Origin: Pseudobdellovibrionaceae bacterium
GTDB taxonomy: Bacteria; Bdellovibrionota; Bdellovibrionia; Bdellovibrionales; JAGQZY01
Direction: 5' to 3'
Assembly: GCA_020635085.1 (NCBI GenBank)
Contig: JACKAL010000002.1
Span: 124,001-188,000, forward strand
Length of the DNA stretch: 64,000 nt
Both the position numbers and the translations under genes were made by a program. This document shows positions 23,846 through 33,011 of the stretch, piece by piece (positions within the stretch are counted from its first letter, which is position 1; each line of letters starts with the position of its first letter). Below the pieces are notes generated by a model. It had not been told where the DNA came from, did no database searches, and saw nothing but the letters and a program-made list of their open reading frames with translations.

Positions 23846-25207
23846 CTAATACGCGCGAGCGGTTTGAATCCGCCGTTGTCCTTTAGAAAGTGTGAATTTA
23901 CCTGACCACAATGCGGTGTTGCCTGGTTCTGCGTTGATTGCAATATCATACTCACCCGGAGGTAATGACACACGTACCACCTGTAATGTTTTAGGTAGTG
24001 TGGACCACTGACGGGTATCCGCTACATCCATGGCTTCGAATACAAATGTCGCCAGCGCCGCAGCTGCAAGACCCGCATTTTTATTGTTGTTATAGGCTGA
24101 CTGTCGCACCACTTCGCGTGTTGCTTGGCGAGCCACCGCTCGCGCAAGTAATCGACCAATATCATCGGCAAGAATTTGCTTTGAGACGGTATCCAAATCA
24201 TACACCACCGCCGAAGAGTAACTTTTCCCAGAAACGCTGATGGCAACAGAGTTGACTCGGCTGGGAACAGAGACAAGCTCCGGAAGGCGTCGATTACCTG
24301 GTTGCGGGTGTTTACGCGGAATCCAACCTTGCTGAAAAAGAAAAACGAACTCTCCATTGTCTCGCACGTGCTTCCAATCAATGGCTTGATACTCTTTAGG
24401 CCAGCGATTCTTAAGTCGATTGAATGTCTCTTCTCGTCGAGCAAGCTTGGAAGACACCAAAACACCACGTTGATAAATCTCATTGGACGGATCCAGATCG
24501 TAGGCCTTGTTATATAAAATGTAGGCGTTATCGTAATCGTGTTGTGCTTCGAAAAGAAGGGCGGCTAGATAGGCGGCAAAAGAGGTCTGCTTTTTCTTAG
24601 CCTCTTTACCCAGTTCAATTTTGTTGATTTTTTCATTGAGCTTTCGCGCTTTGACTTGGGCATTGTCATAGTCGTTTAACAATAAATAATTGAGCGCTTG
24701 ATAAATGTTGATCAGAAGGTATTCGAAGGTTTCCGCCTTATATTGAATCATCCCTTCCTGGACAATCATGGCTCCCGTCTCGCGAGATACACTGGTATAG
24801 TCATTAATATCGCACATGCTGTCAGCACGCTCGAAAGCCTCATTACTTTCTTTATAACGACCGGCTTCGTGCAAGAGTGTCGCGTATTCTAAGAGATACG
24901 CAAGTTGATCACCGTTACTTTCATCTACATCTTTTTGAAGTTTTTCGATGGCCTCGTTATATTGTCCCTGTTGCATCAGATCACGCACACTCGATACTTT
25001 ACTCTGGTAACTCGCACAGCTTAGTAAAATACCGGAGCTCAATGCGGTAATGATCCACAAAGGAAATATCTTAACAGAAACAGTTTTTTGGCTACGACCT
25101 GACGTTACGGCGCCATGAGATGCCGTAACGTTTTTTTTGTGGGTATTCGTGAACAAGCGCCTTTTTCCATAAAAAAGAACGCCTCTCGTCTGCCCGGGCA
25201 TCATCAA
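23846..25207 (-). CDS. COG3014 family TPR-like lipoprotein
   Basis: Up to 453 residues. A hydrophobic leader (PLWIITALSSGILLSC) ends in lipobox LLSC near residue 64. TPR-like helices follow (QGQYNEAIEKLQKDVDESNG; NDYDNAQVKARKLNEK; YDNAYILYNKAYDLDPSNE). A C-terminal beta region ends in LPPGEYDIAINAEPG. The family (COG3014) is found beside lpoB in many proteobacteria, as here, and is thought to be envelope-associated. The start is a problem: 60 residues precede the lipobox from ATG 25207, no initiator lies nearer, and a strong hairpin sits in this segment. The real start or leader may be unusual. Confidence 0.78.
   Translation of the reverse strand: MMMPGQTRGVLFYGKRRLFTNTHKKNVTASHGAVTSGRSQKTVSVKIFPLWIITALSSGILLSCASYQSKVSSVRDLMQQGQYNEAIEKLQKDVDESNGDQLAYLLEYATLLHEAGRYKESNEAFERADSMCDINDYTSVSRETGAMIVQEGMIQYKAETFEYLLINIYQALNYLLLNDYDNAQVKARKLNEKINKIELGKEAKKKQTSFAAYLAALLFEAQHDYDNAYILYNKAYDLDPSNEIYQRGVLVSSKLARREETFNRLKNRWPKEYQAIDWKHVRDNGEFVFLFQQGWIPRKHPQPGNRRLPELVSVPSRVNSVAISVSGKSYSSAVVYDLDTVSKQILADDIGRLLARAVARQATREVVRQSAYNNNKNAGLAAAALATFVFEAMDVADTRQWSTLPKTLQVVRVSLPPGEYDIAINAEPGNTALWSGKFTLSKGQRRIQTARAY
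25102..25138 (+). terminator. terminator-like hairpin inside the 5' end of the COG3014 frame
   Basis: Ten-base perfect stem ACGTTACGGC (25102-25111) / GCCGTAACGT (25122-25131), with a ten-base loop and T8 on the plus strand. It is oriented to stop plus-strand transcription, but no plus-strand gene leads into it. On the minus strand it is a stable hairpin between lpoB and the COG3014 signal peptide. Confidence 0.6.
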
Positions 25208-25804
25208 TTAAATGCCAACGCGTCTCTTTTTAAAGACCTTGCGAATTTGTTTTTGACCAGCCCAATCAATTTCGCTGGTTTTTAAGTTGGTGAGCATGAG
25301 TGTGAGTTTGTAATAAACGGTTTTGTCTTTTCCAACTTCTTGAACAATCGAATCAAGACGACCGTTGATGATGTAATCCGCTCCCGTTTGGCCACCCGGT
25401 CCTTTTTTTGACGAATTGGAAACCATGCCTGAGTTTTGATACTCGTATTCATCCGCGATATCTTGACGGGCTTCTTTATCGATGAATTTTACTTTTCCAC
25501 TTGCGGTTAAATCCACTTTAACCATATCCATGATATTTTGTGTGTCGATCACTTCACTGGTTTTGTTTTGCAGTTTAGTAACCATCACAATCGGTGGACG
25601 CTTGGCTTCGCCAATACCGCGATAAGACACAAGACCTGTCACCAATTCATTCACCGCTTTTTGCATGTCTGTTTCTGACCAACGATCGTTTAATAGATTT
25701 TCATTGTCCACGTCATCGTATGAACCGTGGGAAAACTGACGTGAACTACATCCCTGCGCAAAAATCCCTAAAAGAATTGCGAGGACGATAAATTGCATTT
25801 TCAT
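25208..25804 (-). CDS. lpoB: LpoB-like penicillin-binding protein activator lipoprotein
   Basis: A 198-residue lipoprotein (MKMQFIVLAILLGIFAQGC, lipobox AQGC). The mature part matches the LpoB/YcfM fold: RPPIVMVTKLQNKTSEVIDTQ, MDMVKVDLTASGKVKFID, GADYIINGRLDSI and YYKLTLMLTNLKTSEIDWAG. In E. coli the outer-membrane lipoprotein LpoB reaches through the peptidoglycan to stimulate PBP1B. AGGAGGT-like SD before ATG 25804. Paired with the COG3014 gene, a conserved neighbourhood. Confidence 0.9.
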   Translation of the reverse strand: MKMQFIVLAILLGIFAQGCSSRQFSHGSYDDVDNENLLNDRWSETDMQKAVNELVTGLVSYRGIGEAKRPPIVMVTKLQNKTSEVIDTQNIMDMVKVDLTASGKVKFIDKEARQDIADEYEYQNSGMVSNSSKKGPGGQTGADYIINGRLDSIVQEVGKDKTVYYKLTLMLTNLKTSEIDWAGQKQIRKVFKKRRVGI

Positions 25805-26051
25805 ATTACCTCCGACAAGTTTTATGCTGATTCTAGCAGCTATTTTTATGCAGACAAACGCTTTCTATACAGGTGGCGCAGAAAATAAAAAACTGCAATT
25901 GGGTGAAGCATTTCTGCTGCTCAGAACATAGTCTATGGAAAAAGGTGGGCACTTCCAAGTGGCACTTGTTGTTGTCGAGCTGGGATCAAAAAAGAGGGGA
26001 AAATGAATTATAGGCTGGCCTTATAAGACCACACCGCTCTTGGACCCGATT
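25805..26051. other. intergenic region upstream of lpoB
   Basis: No open frame. On the minus strand a TATAAT lies at 26007-26012, about 200 bases before lpoB, without a good -35. A short interrupted repeat around CACTTCCAAGTGGCACTTG is present near 25950. Confidence 0.4.
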
Positions 26052-26639
26052 TTATTCGTCGCCCTCATCATAGTCTTCTTCCATGGAATCTACCTCTACA
26101 GAGGGACTATTTTGTTGTATCGTTCTGACTTTGGTCGCACGAATCAGCTCTAACTTATCATTGAGTTCCACCATATAACCCATAGCGAGAGCGCGTTTTT
26201 TATAGCCTTCGACAAAATTCTTTTTTTGTAGCGCAGACATTTGCGCCGCGTACTGCTCGTTGACCATGCGTTTATTGATTTGTGTTTCTAAACTCGACAT
26301 AGGTATTTCATAGACATCTGGGTCACGCGCATCCACCTCGGCATGGTTTTTAGCCGATTCCAACTGAATTTTACTCGCCGGATCTTCAAGATTGTTATGA
26401 ATTGGTCGTAAATTGTTATCTAACTTGGGAGCTGTCTTCCAGTTAGTCACTTCCATCTTCTTTTGTTCCATTTGTTTATGAGAAATAGCACGTTTCCGTT
26501 CCAGATCTAAGGCCTGAAAGGTAACCGCCTTTGCACCCGCTCCGCTTTCATTCTTCTGAGCACGAATAAATAGCATTGCCAATGCCACAATGATAACAAC
26601 CGCACCAGAATAAATATATTTATCTCGTTTACTGACCAT
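26052..26639 (-). CDS. single-pass membrane protein of unknown function
   Basis: A 195-residue protein with one N-terminal membrane span (YIYSGAVVIIVALAMLFI, residues about 9-26). A charged helical body follows, then an acidic tail ending EEDYDEGDE. No family recognised. It follows the histidine kinase gene by 108 bp on the same strand and may be co-expressed with it. The span has no signal cleavage site, so the bulk should lie outside the cytoplasm if standard topology rules apply. Confidence 0.7.
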   Translation of the reverse strand: MVSKRDKYIYSGAVVIIVALAMLFIRAQKNESGAGAKAVTFQALDLERKRAISHKQMEQKKMEVTNWKTAPKLDNNLRPIHNNLEDPASKIQLESAKNHAEVDARDPDVYEIPMSSLETQINKRMVNEQYAAQMSALQKKNFVEGYKKRALAMGYMVELNDKLELIRATKVRTIQQNSPSVEVDSMEEDYDEGDE

Positions 26640-26747
26640 GTTTAGGTAATATCGGTCAAAATAATAAAGACCTTAAGAGCTAGAATTAAGAGTCCATCCA
26701 CACGCCCCCCATGTGTATCCTCATGGACTTGGATGCAGCAATACGCC

Positions 26748-28652
26748 CTAACTGATAGCTGGTAGGCTGATGATAAACTCTGTTCCTTGGCTAAGCTCAG
26801 AAACAACCTGAATATCACCGCCATGACTCTGTATAATGCCGTAAGAAATACTCAAACCCAGGCCCGTTCCTTGGCCAATTTCTTTCGTTGTAAAAAACGG
26901 ATCGAAAATTTTGGATAGATTTTCTTTTGAAATGCCAACGCCATTATCTTTAATTTTAATGACCACCTGTTTGTCAGCATCTCGAAATGAAACATCTATA
27001 TCTAACTGACCGCCCCGCCCGCTCAACGCCTGGAAGGCATTCGAAAATAAATTCATAAAAACCTGGCTCATTTGATTGGGGTTCCCCTCTATCAAAGGAA
27101 TAAAGTCGTCCGTGCGCTTATTTACAGCAATGGACTCTTTTCTTTGCGTGCCCTCGAGAAGCTCAAGCGTTGAGTCGATACAGTCCACAATACTAAATTT
27201 TTTATTTTCTTTATCGCTGGCACGGGAAAAATTTCGAAGTCCGGTAACAATGTCGCGCGTCCGTTTTGCTCCCTCTTCACAAGAAGTAATCAATTTTGGT
27301 AAATCCTTAGAAATAAAATTGTAGTCGTATTTTTCTTTGTAATTAGAAAATTTCGGATTATTTTTTCCAAGTTCCTCAACTAAATCGATAAGTGCCGTGG
27401 AGTATTCACGCAAATGTTGGATGTTGCTGTAGACAAAACCAATGGGGTTATTGAGTTCATGGGCAACACCCGCCACCAACTGACCAAGACCCGCAAGTTT
27501 TGCGCTTTGGATTAGCTGTGTTTGTTTATCGTTAATCTCTTTATTGGCCGACTCCAAGTCTGTGACCTTCCCCTCAAGAGCTTCCTGATACTGGTGAATT
27601 TTTATCGACATGTCATTAAAACGATCTGTGAGGAGACCAATTTCGTTATTCACGGTAGCCTGAACATGCACTGGTTCTCCAGTATCGCTCATCGTTTGCA
27701 CGCCATCAACCAGGCGAACAATAGGGGCAATAATTTGTTTCGTGAAAAAATAACTAAATGCCAATAAACAAGCGAGTAGCACTATCACTGCACCAAATAC
27801 AAAATACATAAGTTCTTGAAGTCCGGAAGATAAACTTTCCTTAGATGCTCCAATAGCCACTAAGAACTTCTGATCGCCCCATGAAATGGCCGTAGAAATA
27901 AAACCAAATGTTTGGCCTTTAACCGATAAATCAAAAAAGTGATTATTGCCGCGCAAGAAATCCTGTGAAAGCTGAGATTGAGAAAATTTCTCGTCAGGCA
28001 ATGAGGAAAGAAAAACCTCCCCGGCTGGTCCAAAGAAAATGATGTCCAGATTTTGTTCTTTTTGAATTTGACGTACCGATTGAGAATCCATAATTACAAA
28101 ATATTCAGCGTAACCCACCCAGTTGAGCGTTTCGTCCTTCGTGGCACGAAGAACACTTAAAATCAAATACACTTGGTTGTTGATCGTTTGATAGAACGCA
28201 CGGGTGATCATCTCGTTGTCGTTTAGTTGTTGCAAAATTTCTGGTGTTAAGGGTGCCCCCCAACCTTCCGTCTCCTTACGATTTCCTGTGCGGATGAGAG
28301 CTTCGCCGGACTGTCCGTAAAGAGTTAGACCTTCCGGAGCGTCGTCATCAAAAAAACGTGCTAAAGTATTTTTTAACTCGTCTGTGTTCGCAGTTTTCCA
28401 ATTGTAACTGACAATTTTGTCTTCACACACCAAGGTTACACGATTTTTGACGAACGACTCATAATCTGAAAGCACAGTTTGAATTTGACGTGTGTATACT
28501 AACAAACGTTGGAACATTTCATCCTGAACGGCTGTTTTAAAACGACTAACAAAAAAGACGGCAATAAGCAGTAACGGTATAACTGAAGATAGCACAAGCC
28601 ATCGAACAAATAGTTTACGCAGTGATGTGTATTTTTTCGTGCCCACTGTCAA
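26748..28652 (-). CDS. membrane sensor histidine kinase
   Basis: A 634-residue hybrid-free sensor kinase. TM1 is near residues 14-35 (LVLSSVIPLLLIAVFFVS), a Cache-like extracytoplasmic domain runs to about 275, and TM2 is near 283-305. A HAMP region (IIAPIVRLVDGVQTMSD) and a coiled linker follow. The dimerisation box has AHELNNPIGF with the phosphorylated His near 401; N, G1, F and G2 boxes of the ATPase are present (IKDNGVGIS, FDPFFTTKEIGQGTGLGLSI). It starts at TTG 28652 after AAGGA. No response regulator gene is adjacent, so it is an orphan kinase. Ligand unknown. Confidence 0.9.
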   Translation of the reverse strand: MTVGTKKYTSLRKLFVRWLVLSSVIPLLLIAVFFVSRFKTAVQDEMFQRLLVYTRQIQTVLSDYESFVKNRVTLVCEDKIVSYNWKTANTDELKNTLARFFDDDAPEGLTLYGQSGEALIRTGNRKETEGWGAPLTPEILQQLNDNEMITRAFYQTINNQVYLILSVLRATKDETLNWVGYAEYFVIMDSQSVRQIQKEQNLDIIFFGPAGEVFLSSLPDEKFSQSQLSQDFLRGNNHFFDLSVKGQTFGFISTAISWGDQKFLVAIGASKESLSSGLQELMYFVFGAVIVLLACLLAFSYFFTKQIIAPIVRLVDGVQTMSDTGEPVHVQATVNNEIGLLTDRFNDMSIKIHQYQEALEGKVTDLESANKEINDKQTQLIQSAKLAGLGQLVAGVAHELNNPIGFVYSNIQHLREYSTALIDLVEELGKNNPKFSNYKEKYDYNFISKDLPKLITSCEEGAKRTRDIVTGLRNFSRASDKENKKFSIVDCIDSTLELLEGTQRKESIAVNKRTDDFIPLIEGNPNQMSQVFMNLFSNAFQALSGRGGQLDIDVSFRDADKQVVIKIKDNGVGISKENLSKIFDPFFTTKEIGQGTGLGLSISYGIIQSHGGDIQVVSELSQGTEFIISLPAIS

Positions 28653-28771
28653 AGTTTATGTTCCTTATGATGCTGTCAACACGGGGCTGATCAGAGCTCA
28701 TCTCATAAATAGGAGTAAAGCTTGCGGATCTTTGTTGTACCCACGCCATCTACATTAAGACTTTTCGCGCC

Positions 28772-29818
28772 TTAGTCCGTCGTTACCTGTTTAAGAAGTT
28801 CAAGTTCAGCTAACACTTCACCAGACCCCATCACCACGCAGGTTAATGGATTTTCTGCTATTGTCACTGGAAGCCCCGTACGCTCTTTAAGAAGCATATC
28901 TAAATTGTGCAGACCGGCTCCACCACCCGTGAGGACAATACCATTGTCGACTATATCGGATGCAAGCTCGGGCGGTGTTTTCTCAAGAGCTGTACGAACA
29001 GCATCCACCATCTCGCTTAATGGGTCCATGAGTGCATCATTGATTTGTTCGCTGGTGATCTCAATTGTTTTTGGAGCACCTGCTACTAAATCGCGACCCT
29101 TGATAACCATCGTGCGTATTTCATCAAATGGATAAGCATTACCAATGGTGATTTTAATTTGCTCAGCTGTTCTCTCACCGATGAGCAAGTTAAACTGACG
29201 ACGAACGTAGTTAATGATCGCTTCGTCTAGTTTATCTCCGGCTACTTTAATAGATTTACAATAAACAATCCCACCCAAAGAAATTACGGCAACACCGGTT
29301 GTTCCTCCACCGATATCAACAACCATGCTGCCAATGGGCTCAGTAATTGGCAATCCCGCGCCGATCGCCGCTGCCATCGGTTCTTCAATCAAAAACACTT
29401 CGCGAGCACCCGCAGAGAGCGCCGACTCCTTCACCGCTTTTTTCTCCACTTGCGTGATCCCGTAGGGCACACAAATAATAATTCGCGGACGAATGAAGCT
29501 TTTGCTGTTGCCCATAGATTTAGAAATAAAATATTTTAGCATAGATTGCGTGACTTCGAAGTCGGCAATAACGCCATCTTTGATTGGGCGAATCGCGACA
29601 ATCGTACCCGGCGTACGACCCAACATTTCTTTCGCTTCTTTACCAACAGCAAGCACGCGGTTTTGCATGCCACGATAATTTTTTTGTACTGCAACGACGG
29701 AAGGCTCATCGATAATGATTCCTTTGGCCGCTTTAGAATAAACGAGTGTATTTGCTGTACCTAAATCGATTGCCAAATCATTGGAGAACATATCTGAAAC
29801 TTTATTCCAAAAAGCCAT
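28772..29818 (-). CDS. mreB: MreB, rod-shape actin homologue
   Basis: A 348-residue bacterial actin that directs side-wall peptidoglycan synthesis. Actin-fold nucleotide motifs are clear: AIDLGTANTLVY near the start (phosphate 1), MVVDIGGGTTGVAVI (phosphate 2) and GIVLTGGGAGLHNLD (adenosine). It lacks neighbouring mreC/mreD on this side and stands alone between the kinase and glpD. Its leader of about 200 nt carries a palindrome (29978-29995). Confidence 0.97.
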   Translation of the reverse strand: MAFWNKVSDMFSNDLAIDLGTANTLVYSKAAKGIIIDEPSVVAVQKNYRGMQNRVLAVGKEAKEMLGRTPGTIVAIRPIKDGVIADFEVTQSMLKYFISKSMGNSKSFIRPRIIICVPYGITQVEKKAVKESALSAGAREVFLIEEPMAAAIGAGLPITEPIGSMVVDIGGGTTGVAVISLGGIVYCKSIKVAGDKLDEAIINYVRRQFNLLIGERTAEQIKITIGNAYPFDEIRTMVIKGRDLVAGAPKTIEITSEQINDALMDPLSEMVDAVRTALEKTPPELASDIVDNGIVLTGGGAGLHNLDMLLKERTGLPVTIAENPLTCVVMGSGEVLAELELLKQVTTD

Positions 29819-29977
29819 GAGGAATCCTTCTACCGCTTATCTTGCGTTCGTAATGGGTTCAATTCTCTCAGATGGATCAAAATCTTAATCCTCTAAGATG
29901 GACGAATGAGCACGGAACAAGCACAGAGTATTAACACGGCGTCACTGTTCTTTTGCTCCAGCGCCTGTTGAAAAAGT

Positions 29978-29995
29978 ACTATCTCGAGAGATAGT
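29978..29995. promoter_or_regulatory. palindrome ACTATCTC-GA-GAGATAGT in the mreB leader
   Basis: Two 8-bp arms around GA, about 30 bp downstream of the predicted mreB transcription start. It is possibly a repressor site or a short RNA hairpin. Confidence 0.4.
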
Positions 29996-30023
29996 CTCAC
30001 GAGCCGTGATCCGTCCGTTCACC

Positions 30024-30052
30024 AGATTAAATTTTAACAAAATAATAGTCAA
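30024..30052 (-). promoter_or_regulatory. sigma-70-like promoter of mreB
   Basis: On the minus strand TTGACT (30047-30052) and TAATCT (30024-30029) are 17 bp apart, flanked by AT-rich DNA. It would give an mreB leader of about 200 nt. Confidence 0.6.
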
Positions 30053-30133
30053 TACAAGAGCTTATTGATAACTGGACAATAGCGGAGTGAATGTAAAAGT
30101 TCGCCCAAGATGGGTTGCGGCATTAAATGCACT

Positions 30134-31771
30134 CTAAAATAGTTCCGAAATGGCCCTTTTTTCTTCTGCGATACTTGCTGTCACTTCACGCACCTCGAGC
30201 TGCACCTGCTCTGCTGCCAGGTGATTCAGCTCTCCTAAATACTGCGCAAGTTCTACCAGGACAGAAAGGCCGTTGTCTTCGTGATGCAAAAATAATGGGC
30301 TACGACGCCAATAGAAATCCTTAAGGGACAAACACATTTCGTGATCAAAAGCGAACTTCAACTCGGCCTTCCAAAGAGCCACCTCGGTGGGGTCTTTATG
30401 AAACTGTTGCATCGTCTCTAAAATTTCTAAGGCATCTTCTCCACGGCGACCAATCAGGTCCTGTACTGTAAGCTCCGACTGACCATACTTTTCTGCAATA
30501 CGTCCCACTTGTCCTCGCAAGCGGCGTATTTTTTCGTGGGTGGCTTTTTTGTTGATATCGTTTTTGGTATTTGAGGCGCGCCATTTCATTTTTTCCTCAA
30601 AACCCATTTGGTCGAGTGCAGAGTCAACAATCTGTTCCGCCATAGCTCGATAGGTCGTATACTTTCCACCCGCAACCAATGTCACTTTAGGTGTCGGGTT
30701 ATAGATCACATGTTCACGACTGGTTTTCCCCTCTGAAGAGGCCTCATCTTTTACCAGTGGGCGCACACCCGCATAGCAGGAAATCACATCTTCGGCAGAA
30801 AGATGCAACGATGGAAAGTAGCCGTTGGTCACCTCTAACAGGTAGCGAACATCCTCTTTTTCTACTTTTACTTTCCCGGGATCCCCCGGGTAATCGGTAT
30901 CGGTTGTCCCCACGATCACAATATCTCCACGCGGAATCACAAAAACAATACGCTGTTCAATGCCCATAACAATTCCACGCTGCACCGGAATACGCGCACG
31001 GGAAAACACCAAGTGAACGCCTTTTGTTGGACGCATAACTGGCTTCCACTGTGATAAAAGATCAGCGCCCACCATATCTGTCCATGGACCAACAGAGGTA
31101 ATAATATGGCGTGCATGGGCGCGGTAAAGTTTGCTCGTTTTTTGATCGACCAGCTCTACCTCTACTCCCTGGGCCGATTCGGTAAGCCTCGTCACCTTGG
31201 TATAGTTGACAATATCGGCGCCCATTTCATGAGCAGACTTAAGAACTTCCACTGCCAAGCGATCATCTTCCATGTAAGCGTCGGAATAAATCACACTTCC
31301 TACAAGGTTTTCTTGTTTTAAAAGCGGCTCCGCCTGCTCCGTGCTTTGTTTAAAATGAAGTTCGTGGAGTTCGGGGGCCTCAAAAAAAGAAAGAAGATCA
31401 TAGAGAATCATCCCCATTTCCATCTTAAACAAACCAACCCGAGAGGTTTTATAAACCGGTAAAAGAAAACGTAGTGGATGAACCATGTGGGGTGCGGTCT
31501 TTAATAAAAGAGTTCTCTCTACAAGAGCCTCATGAACAAGGCCAAACTCCAAATTTTCCAGGTAACGAATACCCCCGTGGACAAGTTTGCTGGAACGAGA
31601 ACTGGTGCCGCTAGCAAAATCATGAGCCTCACAGAGAAGAACCTTCATTCCCCGAGAGGTGGCATCGCGCGCAACACCTGCCCCAGTAATACCGCCACCA
31701 ATAATAATAAGATCATAATCTTTGTCTGAGCAGGAGCTTAACGTATTGTGGCGGGTGTATTTGCTAAACAT
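30134..31771 (-). CDS. glpD: GlpD, aerobic glycerol-3-phosphate dehydrogenase
   Basis: FAD enzyme oxidising sn-glycerol-3-phosphate to dihydroxyacetone phosphate at the inner membrane. The 545 residues show the FAD dinucleotide fold DLIIIGGGITGAGVARDA near 20, RSSKLVHGGIRYLE near 60, and the GlpD blocks TSVGPWTDMVGAD, GDIVIVGTTDTDYPGD and AGVRPLV. The C-terminal DAO_C-type helical domain is present. ATG 31771 follows AGAGGAAAC; the longer frame to 31816 is not supported. The GNAT-like gene's stop lies within this ribosome binding region, so the two are translationally coupled. Confidence 0.95.
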   Translation of the reverse strand: MFSKYTRHNTLSSCSDKDYDLIIIGGGITGAGVARDATSRGMKVLLCEAHDFASGTSSRSSKLVHGGIRYLENLEFGLVHEALVERTLLLKTAPHMVHPLRFLLPVYKTSRVGLFKMEMGMILYDLLSFFEAPELHELHFKQSTEQAEPLLKQENLVGSVIYSDAYMEDDRLAVEVLKSAHEMGADIVNYTKVTRLTESAQGVEVELVDQKTSKLYRAHARHIITSVGPWTDMVGADLLSQWKPVMRPTKGVHLVFSRARIPVQRGIVMGIEQRIVFVIPRGDIVIVGTTDTDYPGDPGKVKVEKEDVRYLLEVTNGYFPSLHLSAEDVISCYAGVRPLVKDEASSEGKTSREHVIYNPTPKVTLVAGGKYTTYRAMAEQIVDSALDQMGFEEKMKWRASNTKNDINKKATHEKIRRLRGQVGRIAEKYGQSELTVQDLIGRRGEDALEILETMQQFHKDPTEVALWKAELKFAFDHEMCLSLKDFYWRRSPLFLHHEDNGLSVLVELAQYLGELNHLAAEQVQLEVREVTASIAEEKRAISELF

Positions 31772-31778
31772 GTTTCCT

Positions 31779-32222
31779 CTAAATTTTAGCTGAAGCAACG
31801 GAGTGCAGAGCCCCATCGTTTTGTAATGGTCGCTGTTCTTTATTTAGAAACTGAAGGTTTTCTGAAAAATAAACTTTTTGAAAATGTTTGTCGCGAGCCC
31901 AGCGGTAAGCAATATCAAATAAAGCCGCTGTTAACTCCTCTGTCGTTGCTGAAATATGTTCCACCCAAAGAGCTTGCGTCCAGCCTTTAAAAAATAAAAT
32001 GGGTTGGGTCAAAACATAACCTTCAACTTTTCCATTGGTGCGGAAAATAAAGCTCCAACCCAGACGGGCATAATGCTCCAGGGCTTCCTGGCGCCATACG
32101 GCGTGCCAAGTTTGCATTTCTTTTTCGATACCCTCTCCGGGCAAGCGTGATTTTTCGAATTCTAAAATGTCAGGAACATCCTCTATCGTCATGATTTTTG
32201 CACCCTCGTTGTTCGGTGACAT
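31779..32222 (-). CDS. possible GNAT-fold acetyltransferase
   Basis: A 147-residue cytoplasmic protein, weakly like GNAT acetyltransferases. It has an N-terminal MTIEDVPDILEFEKSRLP (typical of the first helix of the fold), a central WSFIFRTNGKVEGYVLT strand pair and a helix DIAYRWARDKHFQKVYF. The Arg/Gln-x-x-Gly-x-Gly/Ala CoA loop is not obvious, so activity is in doubt. The start is taken at ATG 32222; a longer frame reaches 32261. It directly precedes glpD and is divergent from the HAD gene. Confidence 0.5.
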   Translation of the reverse strand: MSPNNEGAKIMTIEDVPDILEFEKSRLPGEGIEKEMQTWHAVWRQEALEHYARLGWSFIFRTNGKVEGYVLTQPILFFKGWTQALWVEHISATTEELTAALFDIAYRWARDKHFQKVYFSENLQFLNKEQRPLQNDGALHSVASAKI

Positions 32223-32267
32223 TTGATCTCGCTTTCTTCTGCACAAAGTTCGTGTTATCAATAGAGT

Positions 32268-33011
32268 ATGCTAACAAGAGTTCTTAAATCCGTCGATCTC
32301 TATTTACAAAATCACCCTGGTCCGCATTATGCCGTTTTTGATGCTGATGGCACGTTGTGGTCTAATGATGTGGGCGAAAATTTTTTTCACTATCAAATTG
32401 AAAACTGCAATCTTCCCGCCCTACGCGGTATCAATGCCTGGGATCACTATATTCAATTAAAAAAGAAACATCCGCCGACGGCCTATCTATGGCTTGCGCA
32501 AATTTGCTCGGGATTTACTCTCGAAACCGTTTTATCTTGGGCTCAAGCGGCGGCTCATCACACACCCCCACAGGTTTTTCCACAGCAAAAGAAGCTAATC
32601 GAAGAACTGCTTCAGCGAAATATAAATTTGTTTGTGGTGAGCGCCTCGGTGGAGTGGGCAGTTACTGGCGCTCTCGAAGTTGCTGGATTTACCCAAATGC
32701 ACGCTATTGGTGTAAAAACCAAAATAGATGGCGGTATGATTAGTGATCAGCAAGAGGGAGAAATCACGTGGCGCGAAGGAAAGGCCAAAGCTTTTTTACA
32801 AGTCTCACACAATCACGCGCCGATATTATGCTGCGGAAATACTCTTGGCGACCAGCATCTGTTAGAGATGGCAAAAGCCTGCGCCATCGCGGTGCAGTCG
32901 CAAAAAGCGGATTCAGAGCATAAATCTTTATATGATGATGAGCAGGGGCTCCTGCGTCTCGCTCGACAACACGGGTGGATGGAGATGGATCTTTCGAGCT
33001 CAACACCTTAG
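32268..33011 (+). CDS. HAD-superfamily phosphatase
   Basis: A 247-residue HAD hydrolase. Motif I is FDADGTLW (Asp25 nucleophile, Asp27), motif II is VVSAS near 122, a Lys lies near 173 (WREGKAKAF), and motif III is GNTLGDQHLLEMA near 193. It resembles SerB/PhoN-like small-molecule phosphatases; the substrate is unknown. The start has only a weak AGAG upstream. Its end overlaps the convergent pepP stop by four bases. Confidence 0.82.
   Translation: MLTRVLKSVDLYLQNHPGPHYAVFDADGTLWSNDVGENFFHYQIENCNLPALRGINAWDHYIQLKKKHPPTAYLWLAQICSGFTLETVLSWAQAAAHHTPPQVFPQQKKLIEELLQRNINLFVVSASVEWAVTGALEVAGFTQMHAIGVKTKIDGGMISDQQEGEITWREGKAKAFLQVSHNHAPILCCGNTLGDQHLLEMAKACAIAVQSQKADSEHKSLYDDEQGLLRLARQHGWMEMDLSSSTP

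Larger units (their letters stand above)
29819..30133. other. mreB 5' region: promoter and palindrome, no gene
   Basis: About 315 bp between mreB and glpD, both on the minus strand. It contains the mreB promoter at 30024-30052 and the palindrome at 29978-29995. No open frame with a ribosome binding site was found. Confidence 0.55.
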
